DNA of 64,000 bases. Source: Streptomyces sp. DSM 15324 (GTDB lineage: Bacteria; Actinomycetota; Actinomycetes; Streptomycetales; Streptomycetaceae). The notes under the pieces are model-generated. The model searched no databases, was not told the origin of the DNA, and was given only the letters and a program-made list of their open reading frames with translations. The stretch's first letter is position 1. The number at the start of each line of letters is the position of its first letter. The stretch is taken from positions 124,001 through 188,000 of the forward strand of contig NZ_KQ949033.1 of NCBI RefSeq assembly GCF_001514285.1. The letters run 5' to 3'. Below, piece after piece: positions 40,180-48,869 of the stretch. The position numbers and the translations under genes are program-made.

Positions 40180-40755
40180 TCACGTCTTCCCGCGGGGCCG
40201 CGCCCGTACGTGCATCCGCTCGCCCTGCGGACCGAACAGGCTGAGGAACTCCACCGGCCCCTCCCCCGTCGACCCGAACCAGTGCGGCACACGCGTGTCG
40301 AACTCGGCGGCCTCCCCCGCGGCCAGCACCACGTCGTGCTCCCCGATCACCATCCGCAGCCGTCCGGACAGCACGTACAGCCACTCGTAGCCCTCGTGGG
40401 TGCGCGGCTCCGGCTCCTCGACGCCCACCGGCACCAGCACCTTGAACGCCTGGAGGCCGCCGGGCTGCCGGGTCAGCGGCCAGAAGGTGCGCCCGTGCCG
40501 GACCAGTGGCCTCGCCCGCACCCGGGGGTCGGTCACCGGGGGCGCGCCGACCAGCTCGTCGAGCGGCACCCGGTGGGCCTGGGCGATCGGCAGCAGCAGC
40601 TCCAGGCTGGGCCTGCGCAGCCCCGACTCCAGCCGGGACAGGGTGCTGACCGAGATGCCGGTCGCCTCGGACAGCGCCGCCAGGGTCACCTCCCGCTCCT
40701 TACGGATCCGGCGCAGCCGGGGGCCCACTTCCGCGAGAACGTCTTCGGCACTCAT
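40180..40755 (-). CDS. XRE-family regulator with C-terminal cupin domain
   Basis: A 191-residue regulator. The N-terminal HTH (about 10-65) has LRRIRKEREVTLAALSEATG and ISVSTLSRLESGLRRPSL. The C-terminal cupin (about 110-185) has THEGYEWLYVLSGRLRMVIG and ...VPHWFGSTGEGPVEFLSLFG for a small-molecule ligand. Two ATGs are possible (40764 and 40755); a strong -35/-10 pair places the transcript start at 40755/40756, which selects the inner ATG and a leaderless mRNA. The neighbour on the far side of the intergenic region is a DNA ligase gene; the target is unknown. Confidence 0.88.
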   Translation of the reverse strand: MSAEDVLAEVGPRLRRIRKEREVTLAALSEATGISVSTLSRLESGLRRPSLELLLPIAQAHRVPLDELVGAPPVTDPRVRARPLVRHGRTFWPLTRQPGGLQAFKVLVPVGVEEPEPRTHEGYEWLYVLSGRLRMVIGEHDVVLAAGEAAEFDTRVPHWFGSTGEGPVEFLSLFGPQGERMHVRARPRGKT

Positions 40756-40762
40756 ACCGCTC

Positions 40763-40791
40763 ATTGCAGGTTCGGCAAATGGCTTTGTCAA
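40763..40791 (-). promoter_or_regulatory. consensus promoter giving a leaderless transcript (XRE-cupin gene)
   Basis: Minus strand: perfect -35 TTGACA (40786-40791), 17-base spacer, -10 TGCAAT (40763-40768), then seven bases to the A of ATG 40755. This is the best -35/-10 pair in the window. Confidence 0.65.
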
Positions 40792-41031
40792 TCCCGCACG
40801 GTCCGGGTCACCGTCCGGGCGTTCGGGGTGCTCGCCCGCGAGCCCGATGGGCGCGCTGAGCGCGCTGAGCGCGCACCAGGCGCTGATGGTCACCCCGTGG
40901 TCCAAGGACGTGACGTTCTTCCTGCCTCGCTGAGGGAAACGCCCTGCGGCGCGTGAACGCGGCGAGCCGCTCCTCGCGGACCTGGACACGGCCGGGGTGT
41001 CGTCCCGGCACGGGCGTTGCACCATGGCTGC

Positions 41032-42570
41032 ATGCTGCTGACCCGGCTCGCCGCTGTGTCCCGGGAGGTCGCGGCCACCTCGGCGCGCTCCCGCAAGATC
41101 GCTCTGCTCGCGGAGCTCTTCCGGGAGACGGAGGCGGACGACGTCCCGATCGTCATCCCTTACCTGGCCGGGCGGCTGCCGCAGGGCCGCCTCGGCGTGG
41201 GCTGGAAGGTGCTGAGCCGGCCCATCGAGCCCGCCGGGGCCCCGGCGCTGACCGTGGGTGAGGTCGACGCGCTGCTCGGCGAGCTGGCCAAGGTCTCCGG
41301 CCCCGGCTCCCAGACCGAACGCCTGCGGCTGGTCGGCGCGTTGATGGGCGCGGCCACGGCGGACGAGCAGCGGTTCCTGCTCGGGCTGATCACCGGCGAG
41401 GTCCGCCAGGGCGCCCTGGACGCGGTGGCGGTGGAGGGCCTGGCGCAGGCGACCGGGGCGCCGCCGGCGGACGTCCGGCGGGCCGTGATGCTCGCGGGGT
41501 CCCTCCAGACGGTCGCCGAGCACCTGCTCCGGGACGGGCCCGCCGCGCTGGAGGCGTTCCGGCTGACCGTCGGCCGTCCGGTCCTGCCGATGCTGGCGCA
41601 CTCCGCGTCCTCCGTGGCCGAGGCGGTCGGCAAGCTCGGCGGCTGCGCGGTGGAGGAGAAGCTGGACGGCATCCGGGTCCAGGTGCACCGGGACGGCGCG
41701 GACGTGCGCCTCTACACCCGCACCCTGGACGACATCACCGACCGGCTCCCCGAAGTGACGGCGGCGGTAAAGGAGTTGACCGGGGAGCGGTTCATCCTGG
41801 ACGGCGAGGTCATCGCCTTCGACGAGGACGGCCGGCCCCGCTCCTTCCAGGAGACGGCCGGGCGGGTCGGTTCCCGGGTGGACGTGGCGGCGGCCGCCCG
41901 GTCCGTCCCCGTCTCCCCGGTCTTCTTCGACGCGCTGTCCGTGGCCGACCGGGACCTGCTGGACCTGCCCTTCGCCGAACGGCACACGGAGCTGGCCCTG
42001 CTGGTGCCGGAACCGATGCGGGTGCGGCGGACGGTGGTGGACGGTCCCCGGGACCTCCCGGCCGCCGAGGAGTTCCTGGCACGGACCCTCGGACGCGGTC
42101 ACGAGGGCGTGGTCGTGAAGTCCCTCGACGCCCCCTACAGCGCCGGCCGGCGCGGGGCGTCCTGGCTGAAGGTCAAGCCCGTGCACACCCTCGACCTGGT
42201 GGTCCTGGCCGCCGAGTGGGGCCACGGCCGCCGCACCGGCAGGCTCTCCAACCTCCACCTCGGCGCCCGCACCGCCGACGGCGGCTTCGCCATGCTCGGC
42301 AAGACCTTCAAGGGCATGACCGACGCGATGCTCGACTGGCAGACGGAACGCCTGCGGCGACTCGCCGTGCGGGACGACGGCCGGGTGGTGACCGTACGCC
42401 CCGAACTCGTCGTCGAGATCGCCTACGACGGCCTCCAGCGCTCCACCCGCTACCCGGCCGGCGTCACCCTGCGCTTCGCCCGCGTGGTCCGCTACCGCGA
42501 GGACAAACGGCCCTCGGACGCCGATACCGTGGAGACCCTGCTCGCCGCCCACCCGGAGGTGCACCCGTGA
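41032..42570 (+). CDS. lig: ATP-dependent DNA ligase (LigB type)
   Basis: A 512-residue ligase. An N-terminal DNA-binding domain (about 1-185) is followed by the nucleotidyltransferase core with adenylated Lys210 in VEEKLDGIRVQVH, ERFILDGEVIAFD, GHEGVVVKSLDAPYSAGRRG and WLKVKPVHTLDLVV, then an OB-fold domain ending in FARVVRYREDKRPSDAD. Size and layout match mycobacterial LigB, a non-essential repair ligase beside the essential NAD-dependent LigA. ATG 41032 fits the usual start. The stop overlaps a NUDIX gene as GTGA, so the two are co-translated. Confidence 0.93.
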   Translation: MLLTRLAAVSREVAATSARSRKIALLAELFRETEADDVPIVIPYLAGRLPQGRLGVGWKVLSRPIEPAGAPALTVGEVDALLGELAKVSGPGSQTERLRLVGALMGAATADEQRFLLGLITGEVRQGALDAVAVEGLAQATGAPPADVRRAVMLAGSLQTVAEHLLRDGPAALEAFRLTVGRPVLPMLAHSASSVAEAVGKLGGCAVEEKLDGIRVQVHRDGADVRLYTRTLDDITDRLPEVTAAVKELTGERFILDGEVIAFDEDGRPRSFQETAGRVGSRVDVAAAARSVPVSPVFFDALSVADRDLLDLPFAERHTELALLVPEPMRVRRTVVDGPRDLPAAEEFLARTLGRGHEGVVVKSLDAPYSAGRRGASWLKVKPVHTLDLVVLAAEWGHGRRTGRLSNLHLGARTADGGFAMLGKTFKGMTDAMLDWQTERLRRLAVRDDGRVVTVRPELVVEIAYDGLQRSTRYPAGVTLRFARVVRYREDKRPSDADTVETLLAAHPEVHP

Positions 42571-43031
42571 CCCAGAAGCGCAGTGCGGGCCTGTTGCTGT
42601 TCCGGCAGGGCGCGGACGGCACCGAGGTGCTGCTGGGCCACATGGGCGGCCCCTACTTCGCCAGGAAGGACGCCGGGGCCTGGTCGGTCCCCAAGGGCGA
42701 GTACGAGCCCGACGAGCCCGCCTGGGACGCGGCCCGCCGCGAGTTCCGCGAGGAGCTGGGGCTGGAGCCGCCCGACGGCGAGGCGATCGACCTCGGGGAG
42801 GTCCGGCAGACCAACGGCAAGATCGTCACGGTCTGGGCGATCGAGGCGGACCTGGATCCGGCGACGGCCGTGCCGGGCACCTTCACCATGGAGTGGCCGC
42901 CGCACTCCGGACGGATCGAGGAGTTCCCTGAGCTGGACCGGGTGGCCTGGTACACCGTGGCACGCGCCCGCGAACTGATCGTGCCGGCCCAGGCCGCGTT
43001 CCTCGACCGCCTGCCGGGGCACTCGCCCTGA
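42567..43031 (+). CDS. NUDIX hydrolase coupled to DNA ligase
   Basis: A 154-residue NUDIX protein: SAGLLLFRQGADGTEVLLGH, then FARKDAGAWSVPKGEYEPDE and the box finishing AARREFREELGLEPP. VPKGE in place of GGxxE is typical of the diadenosine-polyphosphate / MutT-like group that hydrolyses NTP-like substrates. The GTG start overlaps the ligase stop by four bases. Clearing damaged nucleotides or adenylylated by-products of ligation would suit this coupling; that is inference. Confidence 0.88.
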   Translation: MTQKRSAGLLLFRQGADGTEVLLGHMGGPYFARKDAGAWSVPKGEYEPDEPAWDAARREFREELGLEPPDGEAIDLGEVRQTNGKIVTVWAIEADLDPATAVPGTFTMEWPPHSGRIEEFPELDRVAWYTVARARELIVPAQAAFLDRLPGHSP

Positions 43032-43100
43032 CGTGCACGCGTTGCGCGCTCCGGTGCGGCGCGGGAAGGTCGAAGCAGGCAGCTCTCCAGGAGGTCGGTC

Positions 43101-44486
43101 ATGCCCATCGCGACGGTGAACCCGGCGGACGGCGAGACGCTCAAGACGTACGAAGCCATGGGCGAGGAGGAGCTGGAACGCCGGCTCCAGCTCGCCGAGG
43201 CCACGTTCCGCACGTACCGGCTGAGCAGCTTCACCGACCGCTCACGGCTGCTGCTCCAGGCGGCGAACCTGCTGGAGGAGGACCAGCGGGACATCGCGCG
43301 GGTGATGACCACCGAGATGGGCAAGCCGATCCGGCAGGCGCGCGCCGAGGCCGCGAAGTGCGCCAAGGCGATGCGCTGGTACGCCGAGCGGGCGGAGGGG
43401 CTGCTCGCGGACGAGCGGCCGGACGAGGCGGACGTGGCGGACTCCGGCGGCACCCGGGCCCTGGTCCGCTACCGGCCGCTGGGGCCGGTGCTCGCCGTGA
43501 TGCCGTGGAACTTCCCGCTGTGGCAGGTCGTCCGGTTCGCGGCGCCCGCGCTGATGGCGGGGAACGTGGGCCTGCTCAAGCACGCCTCCAACGTCCCGCA
43601 GACCGCGCTGTACCTGGAGGACCTCTTCCACCGCGCGGGCTTCACCGAGGGCTGCTTCCAGACCCTGCTGATCGGCTCCGGCGCGGTGGACGAGATCCTG
43701 CGCGACGAACGGGTGAAGGCCGCGACCCTCACCGGCAGCGAACCGGCGGGCCGGGCCGTCGCCGCCACTTCCGGGGCGATGGTCAAGAAGACGGTCCTGG
43801 AGCTGGGCGGCAGCGACCCGTTCGTCGTCATGCCCTCCGCCGACCTCGACCGGGCCGCGCGGGTCGCGGTGACGGCCCGGGTGCAGAACAACGGTCAGTC
43901 CTGCATCGCCGCCAAGCGGTTCATCGTCCACTCGGACGTGTACGACGCGTTCGCGGAGCGCTTCACCGAAGGGATGAAGGCGCTGAAGGTCGGCGACCCG
44001 CTGGAGGAGGACACCGACGTCGGTCCGCTGGCGAGCGAACAGGGCCGGGCCGACCTGGAGGAGCTGGTCGACGACGCGCGGCGGGCCGGCGCCGGGGTGC
44101 TGTGCGGTGGCGAACGCCCCGACGGGCCCGGCTGGTACTACCCGCCGACGGTCCTGACGGGCCTCACCCGCGAGATGCGCATCCACCGCGAGGAGGCGTT
44201 CGGCCCGGTCGCGACGCTGTACCGGGTGGCCGACCTGGACGAGGCGGTACTCCTCGCCAACGACTCGCCGTTCGGCCTGAGTTCGAACGTATGGACGCAG
44301 GACGAGGCCGAGGTGGACCGGTTCGCCCGGGATCTGGAGGCCGGCGGTGTGTTCGTGAACGGGATGACCGCCTCCCATCCGGCGTTCCCGTTCGGCGGGG
44401 TGAAGCGGTCCGGGTACGGACGTGAGCTGTCCGGGCACGGAATCCGCGAGTTCTGCAACATCACCACGGTTTGGCACGGGGCCTGA
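43101..44486 (+). CDS. gabD: NADP-dependent succinate-semialdehyde dehydrogenase
   Basis: A 461-residue aldehyde dehydrogenase. Catalytic Glu234 is in LELGGSDPFVV and nucleophile Cys268 in NNGQSCIAAKRF. The cofactor region is VMPWNFPLWQVVRFAAPALM, and the end FPFGGVKRSGYGRELSGHGI is typical. The short N-terminus (INPADGETLKTYE-like) and NNGQSC are characteristic of the GabD1 group in actinobacteria, which oxidises succinic semialdehyde from GABA or a split TCA cycle. AGGAGG lies 7 bases upstream of ATG 43101. Monocistronic. Confidence 0.88.
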   Translation: MPIATVNPADGETLKTYEAMGEEELERRLQLAEATFRTYRLSSFTDRSRLLLQAANLLEEDQRDIARVMTTEMGKPIRQARAEAAKCAKAMRWYAERAEGLLADERPDEADVADSGGTRALVRYRPLGPVLAVMPWNFPLWQVVRFAAPALMAGNVGLLKHASNVPQTALYLEDLFHRAGFTEGCFQTLLIGSGAVDEILRDERVKAATLTGSEPAGRAVAATSGAMVKKTVLELGGSDPFVVMPSADLDRAARVAVTARVQNNGQSCIAAKRFIVHSDVYDAFAERFTEGMKALKVGDPLEEDTDVGPLASEQGRADLEELVDDARRAGAGVLCGGERPDGPGWYYPPTVLTGLTREMRIHREEAFGPVATLYRVADLDEAVLLANDSPFGLSSNVWTQDEAEVDRFARDLEAGGVFVNGMTASHPAFPFGGVKRSGYGRELSGHGIREFCNITTVWHGA

Positions 44487-44498
44487 GCGCGGCGCGGT

Positions 44499-44504
44499 TA
44501 CGAT
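44499..44504 (+). promoter_or_regulatory. -10 element of a leaderless promoter
   Basis: TACGAT, then seven bases, then GTG 44512. It fits the leaderless spacing and supports the GTG as start of the following short gene. Confidence 0.45.
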
Positions 44505-44511
44505 CCCGGGT

Positions 44512-44748
44512 GTGAACCGCGAAGTGACCCTGCCCCTGATCGTCGACGACCGCGGGACCCTCCAGGTGGCCGCCGCCGAGGTGAGCAGACTGCTCCGCAC
44601 GCTGGGCGGGAGGTGGCTGCACCTCGTCGAGGCGGGGGCGGAGGATCTCGACGAGGACACGGTGGCCGCGCTGACGATCGAACTGGCCAAGCTGGCGGAC
44701 CGGATCGACGTGGCGTGCATCGCGCACAGCAGCGGTTCGACGCCGTAG
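44512..44748 (+). CDS. small conserved actinobacterial protein (DUF6213-like)
   Basis: A 78-residue protein, MNREVTLPLIVDDRGTLQVA in its first third, then EVSRLLRTLGGRWLHLVEAG and EDTVAALTIELAKLADRIDV. The alternation of strands and helices resembles a compact alpha/beta fold. From memory it corresponds to the Streptomyces family DUF6213; its function is unknown. It has its own leaderless-type promoter and is convergent with an acyl-CoA dehydrogenase gene, so it is not in an operon with gabD. Confidence 0.72.
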   Translation: MNREVTLPLIVDDRGTLQVAAAEVSRLLRTLGGRWLHLVEAGAEDLDEDTVAALTIELAKLADRIDVACIAHSSGSTP

Positions 44749-44816
44749 GAGTTCCGGTCTCCTTGCCGGGTGCGGGTGCGTCGTGACAAGCCCCCCACGC
44801 GCCCGCGGACCGCGTA

Positions 44817-46043
44817 CTACCGGATGGCCATCCCCGAGAGCGTCCTGGCGATCACCAGCCGCTGGATCTCGCTCGTCCCCTCGAAGATGGTGTAGATCGC
44901 GGCATCGCGATGCATCCGCTCGACCGGGTACTCACGGGTGTACCCGTTGCCGCCGAGGATCTGCACGGCCTGCGCCGTGACCTTCTTCGCCGTCTCACTC
45001 GCGAACAGCTTCGACATCGAGCCCTCGGCCGCGGTGAACGGCTTGCCGTTGATCGCCATCCAGGAGGCCCGCCACACCAGCAGCCGCGCCGCGTCGATCT
45101 GCGTCCGCATGTCGGCGAGCTGGAACGCCACGCCCTGGTTGTCGATGATCGGCCGCCCGAACTGCTCCCGGGTCATGGCGTACTCCAGGGCCACCTCGTA
45201 CGCGGCACGAGCGGTGCCCACCGCCATCGCACCGACCGCCGGGCGCGAGGCCTCGAACGTGGCCATCGCCGCGTTCTTCACCCGCTCGCCGCCCGCCTTC
45301 GCCCGCTCCCGGGCCCGCGCGAGCCGCTCGTCCAGCTTCTCCTTGCCGCCGAGCAGGCAGGAACCGGGAACGCGCACGCCGTCGAGGACGACCTCGGCGG
45401 TGTGCGAGGCGCGGATGCCGTGCTTCTTGAACTTCTGGCCCTGGGCGAGGCCGGGCGTACCCGCCGGGACGATGAAGGAGGCGTGGCCCTTGGAGCCCAG
45501 GTCGGGGTCGACGACGGCGACCACGACATGGACGTTGGCGATGCCGCCGTTGGTCGCCCAGGTCTTCGTGCCGTTGATCACCCACTCGTCCTTGGCCTCG
45601 TCGTAGACGGCACGCGTCCGCATCGAGGCGACGTCGGAGCCGGCGTCGGGCTCGGAGGAGCAGAAGGCGGCGACCTTGACGTCGCTCGCGTCGCCGTACA
45701 TCTGGGGGATCCAGGTGCCGATCTGTTCCTCGGTGCCGTTCGCGAGGACTCCCACGGCGGCCAGACCCGTGCCCACGATCGACAGGGCGATGCCCGCGTC
45801 GCCCCAGAACAGCTCCTCCATGGCCATCGGGATGCCGAGGCCGGTGGGGTCGAAGTACTGCTGCGCGTAGAAGTCGAGGGAGTAGATGCCGACCTTGGCG
45901 GCCTCCTGGATGACCGGCCAGGGAGTCTCCTCACGCTCGTCCCATTCGGCGGCCGCGGGACGGATCACGTCTGCGGCGAAACCGTGCAGCCAGTCCCGGA
46001 CCTCCTTCTGTTCGTCGTTGAGCTCCATGGTGAACTCGGCCAT
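44817..46043 (-). CDS. acyl-CoA dehydrogenase
   Basis: A 408-residue flavoenzyme. Visible are AAFCSSEPDAGSDVASMRTR, DEWVINGTKTWATNGGIANV, the substrate-side ARASWMAING segment, and the C-terminal QILGGNGYTREYPVERMHRD plus IYTIFEGTSEIQR with the catalytic-base position Glu. A short Lys/Arg-rich insertion (about 240-262) is unusual. It oxidises acyl-CoA esters; chain length is not readable. Divergent from a TetR regulator with paired operator-like repeats just upstream of its ATG, so it is very likely that regulator's target. Confidence 0.93.
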   Translation of the reverse strand: MAEFTMELNDEQKEVRDWLHGFAADVIRPAAAEWDEREETPWPVIQEAAKVGIYSLDFYAQQYFDPTGLGIPMAMEELFWGDAGIALSIVGTGLAAVGVLANGTEEQIGTWIPQMYGDASDVKVAAFCSSEPDAGSDVASMRTRAVYDEAKDEWVINGTKTWATNGGIANVHVVVAVVDPDLGSKGHASFIVPAGTPGLAQGQKFKKHGIRASHTAEVVLDGVRVPGSCLLGGKEKLDERLARARERAKAGGERVKNAAMATFEASRPAVGAMAVGTARAAYEVALEYAMTREQFGRPIIDNQGVAFQLADMRTQIDAARLLVWRASWMAINGKPFTAAEGSMSKLFASETAKKVTAQAVQILGGNGYTREYPVERMHRDAAIYTIFEGTSEIQRLVIARTLSGMAIR

Positions 46044-46068
46044 GTCCCCTCCAGCGGCGGGCGTACGT

Positions 46069-46109
46069 GTTACTAGCGGTAACCCCGAGTCTGTTACTCA
46101 TGGGTAGGG
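46069..46109. promoter_or_regulatory. paired TetR-type operator sites
   Basis: GTTAC-TAGCG-GTAAC (46069-46083) is a perfect spaced palindrome. TGTTACT recurs 24 bases further on as TGTTACTCATGGGTAGG (46092-46108), a degenerate copy. Both lie between the divergent acyl-CoA dehydrogenase and TetR genes, 26-66 bases from the dehydrogenase start. The arrangement fits co-operative binding of two TetR dimers. Confidence 0.5.
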
Positions 46110-46221
46110 AAAGTCAACTCCTGACGACGGCCAAGGAGCCCCCAAGCCCGTTCGCTGTCAGGCTGCTGTCGGGTGTTAGTTTGCGCAGGCGGCACCGAAA
46201 CAGCACGGGTGGGGAGAGCAC

Positions 46222-46866
46222 ATGGACACCACGCAGCGGACGGAACAGCAGAAGTCGGCCGACCGCCGACGGCGCGAGTTGCTGGAGGCCGCGGACCGGG
46301 TGGTGCTCCGGGACGGGCCGCAGGCGTCGATGAACGCGATCGCGGCGGAGGCCGGCATCACCAAGCCGATCCTCTACCGGCACTTCGGCGACAAGGGCGG
46401 ACTGTACGCGGCGCTGGCGAAGCGGCACACGGACGCCCTGCTGGACTCACTGCGGGCCGCCCTGGACGCGCCCGCCGAGCGGCGGGAGCGGGTGGAGGCG
46501 ACCCTCGACACCTACCTCGCCGCCATCGAGGCACGACCCCAGGTGTACCGGTTCCTGATGCACCCCTCCGAAGGCGGACAGGGCGCGGACCAGGGGTTCG
46601 ACGTGGGCAAGCACAGCGCGCCGCTGCTGCGCAGGATGGGCGAGGAGCTGGCCCAGGTGATCGAGGACCGGCTGGATCTCGGGCCGGAGAGCCAGCGGCT
46701 GGCCCGCGTGTGGGGGCACGGGATCGTGGGGATGATGCACGCGGCCGGGGACTGGTGGCTGGGGGAACGGCCGTGTTCCCGGGCGGAGCTGGTACGGAGC
46801 CTGGCGGACCTGCTGTGGGGGCGTCTCGCCGCCGCGGGGGACAGAATCGGCGGGCCCGGGTTCTGA
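46222..46866 (+). CDS. TetR-family regulator
   Basis: A 214-residue regulator. The N-terminal HTH (about 15-62) has RRRELLEAADRVVLRDG and AGITKPILYRHFGDKGGLY. The ligand domain carries VEATLDTYLAAIEARPQVYR and a late HGIVGMMHAAGDWWLGE, typical of fatty-acid-type TetR proteins. It is divergent from the acyl-CoA dehydrogenase gene with two operator-like repeats between; acyl-CoA is the likely ligand. GGGGAG upstream serves ATG 46222. Confidence 0.9.
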   Translation: MDTTQRTEQQKSADRRRRELLEAADRVVLRDGPQASMNAIAAEAGITKPILYRHFGDKGGLYAALAKRHTDALLDSLRAALDAPAERRERVEATLDTYLAAIEARPQVYRFLMHPSEGGQGADQGFDVGKHSAPLLRRMGEELAQVIEDRLDLGPESQRLARVWGHGIVGMMHAAGDWWLGERPCSRAELVRSLADLLWGRLAAAGDRIGGPGF

Positions 46867-46870
46867 CCCG

Positions 46871-46885
46871 CGCCCCCCCGGGGCG
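46871..46885. terminator. short hairpin between convergent genes
   Basis: CGCCCC-CCC-GGGGCG lies five bases after the TetR stop and about 35 bases from the end of the deformylase gene on the other strand. It is short but GC-rich and may stop transcription from both sides. Confidence 0.35.
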
Positions 46886-46918
46886 GGAGCCCGAGGGAAC
46901 CCGCGGGAGCCCTCCGCC

Positions 46919-47455
46919 CTAGCTCCAGGAGGCCCAGCCGACCTGGCGCATCAGTCTGCGCCTGCGCCAGCCCTCCACCCGGTCGGCGTACACCATGCCC
47001 TCCAGGTGGTCGCACTCGTGCTGGAGGCAGCGGGCGAAGAATCCCGTGCCGTGGACCGTGACCGGCTCGCCGGTCACGGTCAGGCCCTCGACGACCGCGT
47101 GGTCGTACCGCTCCGTGCCCGCCTCCAGGCCCGGCAGGGACAGACAGCCCTCCGGGCCGCGCAGGACGATCCCGTCCGCCTCCACCAGCCGCGGGTTCAC
47201 GACATGGCCCAGATGGCGGACGTCGTCGTCGTCCGGGCAGTCGTAGACGAAGACCCGCAGGGCTTCGCCGACCTGGTTGGCGGCGAGGCCGACGCCCTCG
47301 GCGGCGTACATCGTGGCGAACATGTCCTCGACCAGTCCGGCGAGTCCGGGACCGAAGTCGGTGACCTCCCGGCACGGCTGTGCCAGGACGGGATCGCCGA
47401 GGAGCGTGAGGGGCCGGACGCGTCCGTGCGCGCCCCGGATGGAGCCTTGTCGCAT
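46919..47455 (-). CDS. def: peptide deformylase
   Basis: A 178-residue deformylase that removes the formyl group from new proteins. All three motifs are present: GVGLAANQVG, EGCLSLPG with the metal Cys, and QHECDHLEG with HExxH. The end (Arg-rich, VEGWRRRRLMRQVGW) is longer than in E. coli. ATG 47455 gives the normal length; the upstream extension to 47560 has no ribosome site. Streptomyces carry several def paralogues; this one is not beside fmt, so it may be an accessory copy. Confidence 0.92.
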   Translation of the reverse strand: MRQGSIRGAHGRVRPLTLLGDPVLAQPCREVTDFGPGLAGLVEDMFATMYAAEGVGLAANQVGEALRVFVYDCPDDDDVRHLGHVVNPRLVEADGIVLRGPEGCLSLPGLEAGTERYDHAVVEGLTVTGEPVTVHGTGFFARCLQHECDHLEGMVYADRVEGWRRRRLMRQVGWASWS

Positions 47456-47541
47456 GGCGGCAAGGGTACGGTCCCTTCTGACACGCGCATGCCGTGCGGG
47501 TGGAGGTGATGCCGCGATTCGGGCCTGTGAAGGGATCTCGA

Positions 47542-47547
47542 TAGGCT
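47542..47547 (+). promoter_or_regulatory. -10 element of the murT-gatD promoter
   Basis: TAGGCT, a common Streptomyces -10, about 63 bases before the murT ATG. AAGGAGG (47593-47599) is the ribosome site for ATG 47611. Confidence 0.4.
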
Positions 47548-47610
47548 GACCCCCTACCACGTTGCCGTACGGCAGAGGCGCGGCGCGTACGCAAGGAGGA
47601 TCGAGAACTG

Positions 47611-48849
47611 ATGGCAGGCAACTCGGACCCGCTCACGCCGCGGGCCAAGATCGCCGTGACCGCGGGCAAGGCGGTCGCTGCGGCATCGCGCGCGGCCGGA
47701 CGCGGCAGCGGATCGGTGATCGGTGGCCGGGTGGCACTCAAGCTCGACCCCGATCTCCTCGCCCGGCTCGCCCAGAACCTGGACGTCATCCTGGTGTCGG
47801 CGACCAACGGCAAGACCACCACGACCCGGCTCATCGCCGAGGCCCTGCGGGCCGCGGGGCCGGTCGTGTCCAACGCGCTCGGCGCCAACATGCCGGCCGG
47901 CATCACCTCGGCGCTCGCGGGCGGCTCGGACTCCAAGTACGGCGTCATCGAGGTCGACGAGAAGTACCTGGCCGGCGTCGCCCGGGACACCGCCCCGAAG
48001 TGCATCGCCCTGCTGAACCTCTCCCGCGACCAGCTGGACCGCGCCGCCGAGACCCGGATGCTCGCGGAGAACTGGCGCGAGGGGCTCGCCGGCTCCAAGG
48101 CCGTCGTCGTCGCCAACGCCGACGACCCGCTGGTGGTGTGGGCCGCGTCCTCCTCCCCCAACGTGGTGTGGGTGGCCGCGGGGCAGATGTGGAAGGACGA
48201 CGCCTGGTCGTGCCCGTCCTGCGGCGGCGTCATGCAGCGCCCCGGTGACGACTGGTTCTGCGGCGAGTGCGGGTTCCGCCGGCCGCAGCCGAGCTGGGCG
48301 TTGTCCGGGGACCACGTCCTCGACCCGCACGGCTCCGCCTGGCCCATCCACCTCCAGCTCCCCGGACGGGCCAACAAGGCCAACGCCGCCTCCTCGGCCG
48401 CCGTCGCCGCCGTGTTCGGCGTGCCGCCGCAGGTCGCGCTGGAGCGCATGTACCAGGTGCAGGCCGTCGCCGGACGCTACGACGTCGTCCAGTTCCAGGG
48501 CCGTGACCTCAGGCTGCTGCTCGCCAAGAACCCCGCGGGCTGGCTCGAGACGTTCAGCCTGATCGATCCTGCACCCGCGCCGGTGATCCTCTCGGTGAAC
48601 GCGCGCGGCGCGGACGGCACCGACACCTCCTGGCTCTGGGACGTCGACTACACGCGGCTGACCGGCCACCCGATCTTCGTCATCGGTGACCGCAAGCTGG
48701 ACCTCGCGGTGCGTCTCGAGGTGGCGAACCAGCACTTCCAGGTGTGCGACAGCGTCGACCAGGCCGTGCAGCAGTGCCCGCCGGGCCGGATCGAGGTCAT
48801 CGCGAACTACACCGCGTTCCAGGACCTGCGCCGCCGCGTCGGCAACTGA
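47611..48849 (+). CDS. murT: lipid II isoglutaminyl synthase, MurT subunit
   Basis: A 412-residue Mur-ligase-like subunit that, with GatD, amidates the D-Glu of lipid II to D-isoglutamine during wall synthesis. Seen: the ATP loop VSATNGKTTTTRLIAEAL (about residue 68), GVIEVDEKYLAG, LLNLSRDQLDR, a four-Cys zinc ribbon inserted in the middle (CPSCGG...CGECGF, about 200-220), and the C-terminal DUF1727 part with FVIGDRKLDLAVRL. The length and order match the family. gatD follows after 20 bases. Confidence 0.94.
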   Translation: MAGNSDPLTPRAKIAVTAGKAVAAASRAAGRGSGSVIGGRVALKLDPDLLARLAQNLDVILVSATNGKTTTTRLIAEALRAAGPVVSNALGANMPAGITSALAGGSDSKYGVIEVDEKYLAGVARDTAPKCIALLNLSRDQLDRAAETRMLAENWREGLAGSKAVVVANADDPLVVWAASSSPNVVWVAAGQMWKDDAWSCPSCGGVMQRPGDDWFCGECGFRRPQPSWALSGDHVLDPHGSAWPIHLQLPGRANKANAASSAAVAAVFGVPPQVALERMYQVQAVAGRYDVVQFQGRDLRLLLAKNPAGWLETFSLIDPAPAPVILSVNARGADGTDTSWLWDVDYTRLTGHPIFVIGDRKLDLAVRLEVANQHFQVCDSVDQAVQQCPPGRIEVIANYTAFQDLRRRVGN

Positions 48850-48869
48850 CCACGAAGGACGACCAGTTC

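Noticed and set aside
40848..40933. A 28-codon reading ending VTPWSKDVTFFLPR before the ligase gene
   Set aside because: Contains a GCGCTGAGC duplication, has no ribosome site and no recognisable family; too weak to call.
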